From Chrysopilus asiliformis (lineage: Eukaryota > Arthropoda > Insecta > Diptera > Rhagionidae): DNA of 64,000 nt. Within the stretch, counting starts at the first letter, position 1; each line of letters starts with the position of its first letter. The DNA is taken from positions 1,014,001 to 1,078,000 of the forward strand of contig OZ035964.1 in assembly GCA_964034945.1 (NCBI GenBank), read 5' to 3'. Positions 63,114 to 64,000 of the stretch are shown here, piece after piece. The notes beneath the pieces are model-generated. The model did no database searches, had not been told where the DNA came from, and saw only the letters and a list, made by a program, of their open reading frames with translations. A program made the translations under genes and the position numbers.

Positions 63114-64000
63114 ATTTTCAGTCTTTTGCCTCGTCTGTTATTTTCACTTTTGCTAAATTCTTGTTCCTATACACTCGGCCTTGCAGTTGTTGCCTTGGGG
63201 CTCGTGTTCACCCTTCGTGGGTGAGGGAAAGCAAGCAAATGACTGTCACCAGCCTGGCAAAAACTCCGTTTTCTACTTAATGTCCAGGAATTTACGATTA
63301 CCAATGAATGGCCGGCATTCAATTGTATTCAACTCTTAATTTGTCTCGCACGTCGCTGACTGAGATTTTTGCTCGTTGTTCGAAACTACGGACTCGCCGC
63401 CACCTTTCCACGTTTATTTTAATGGCCGATTGATTTCTACACGTGAAATCCTGTAGCAGATCTGGCTGGGCTATTATTCTTTTAATTGCAAATGCTTTTA
63501 CGTACAGTCCGCGAGTTTTTAATCTCTAAAGCCCAGTCGTTTCGTTCCGGCAAATGTTACATCACATTAAATGCCATGCGATTCTCAAAAGTCAATTTCA
63601 TAGAAAGCTTCGCCTGTTCGCCTAAGAAATTTCGTGGCGCCAGTCGAAAATCGTTAACTAGAGACCCTGGGAAACTACTCAGTAGAGTGCGTGTATAGGA
63701 AATCAGAAATCGGATGAATTATAATTTTGTGAATCATTAAATTACAAAATACTGATGGAACAGAAAGATTGCACCCCCAAAAAATACTTAAATTATTTTT
63801 TGCGATCCGAAATTCATGCAAATCTTTAAAAAAATGCTTGACTAACTGTATTTCGTGAAACTACTCGAAATTCTTCCTAATCTTTTCGGTAAGAGCACTT
63901 GCGTGTAACATTCATGAAATTCAATTAAAAAAGTTGCTTCATGATCATCAAACGGAATATTTAGGGTAAAAAGAAACCAAAATTCCTTGATCTGGTTGCA
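63114..64000. other. Upstream of Tom40
   Basis: This is the Tom40 5' flank (63114 to about 63450) and more AT-rich DNA. No second gene, TATA box or initiator could be assigned with confidence. Confidence 0.4.

Overview
The window is nuclear DNA of an arthropod, almost certainly an insect and perhaps a dipteran. The coding sequence is split by GT-AG introns, the non-coding DNA is very AT-rich, and seven genes read as clear relatives of insect proteins. There are no prokaryotic operons, CRISPR arrays or rRNA. I cannot name the species. About 90% of the window is intron or intergenic DNA, much of it made of non-autonomous transposons.

Layout. (1) Ssdp (LisH/proline-glycine-rich LIM-domain cofactor) is on the minus strand. 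Fifteen coding exons run from 18310 down to 3649, and the last exon expected for the family is not in the window. (2) From 18.3 to 30.1 kb there is no recognised gene; repeats dominate. (3) Atg10 (30146-31125, +) is a three-exon autophagy E2-like enzyme. (4) Larp7 (32669-35318, +) has two exons. (5) From 35.3 to 48.7 kb there are repeats, one candidate DPE-type core promoter and one weak small ORF. (6) Two ARF-family GTPase genes on the plus strand follow: Arl4 (48672-51082) and an Arl13b-like gene (54210-55366). (7) An alkaline phosphatase (57670-55675, -) lies tail-to-tail with Arl13b. (8) Tom40 (63113-61981, -) is the last gene. The genes belong to separate cell processes (transcription cofactor, autophagy, 7SK/U6-type RNA binding, membrane and ciliary GTPases, secreted phosphatase, mitochondrial import), and nothing suggests joint regulation.

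The most distinctive content is the transposon debris. Several elements still have clean termini and target-site duplications: a Helitron with A|TC...CTAG|T ends, TTAA-flanked piggyBac-type MITEs (one only 67 bp), a TA-flanked pogo-type MITE with internal evidence of its empty site, a hAT-type element with an 8-bp duplication, a Harbinger-type MITE just after the Tom40 stop codon, a family making 9-bp duplications, and a recurrent MITE with CACTCAGAAAAATG ends. Two loci are three-level nests that can be ordered in time. An almost perfect 65-bp-arm palindrome lies in Arl4 intron 1. All exon boundaries were read by eye from splice sites, reading phase and family similarity; no alignment was run.
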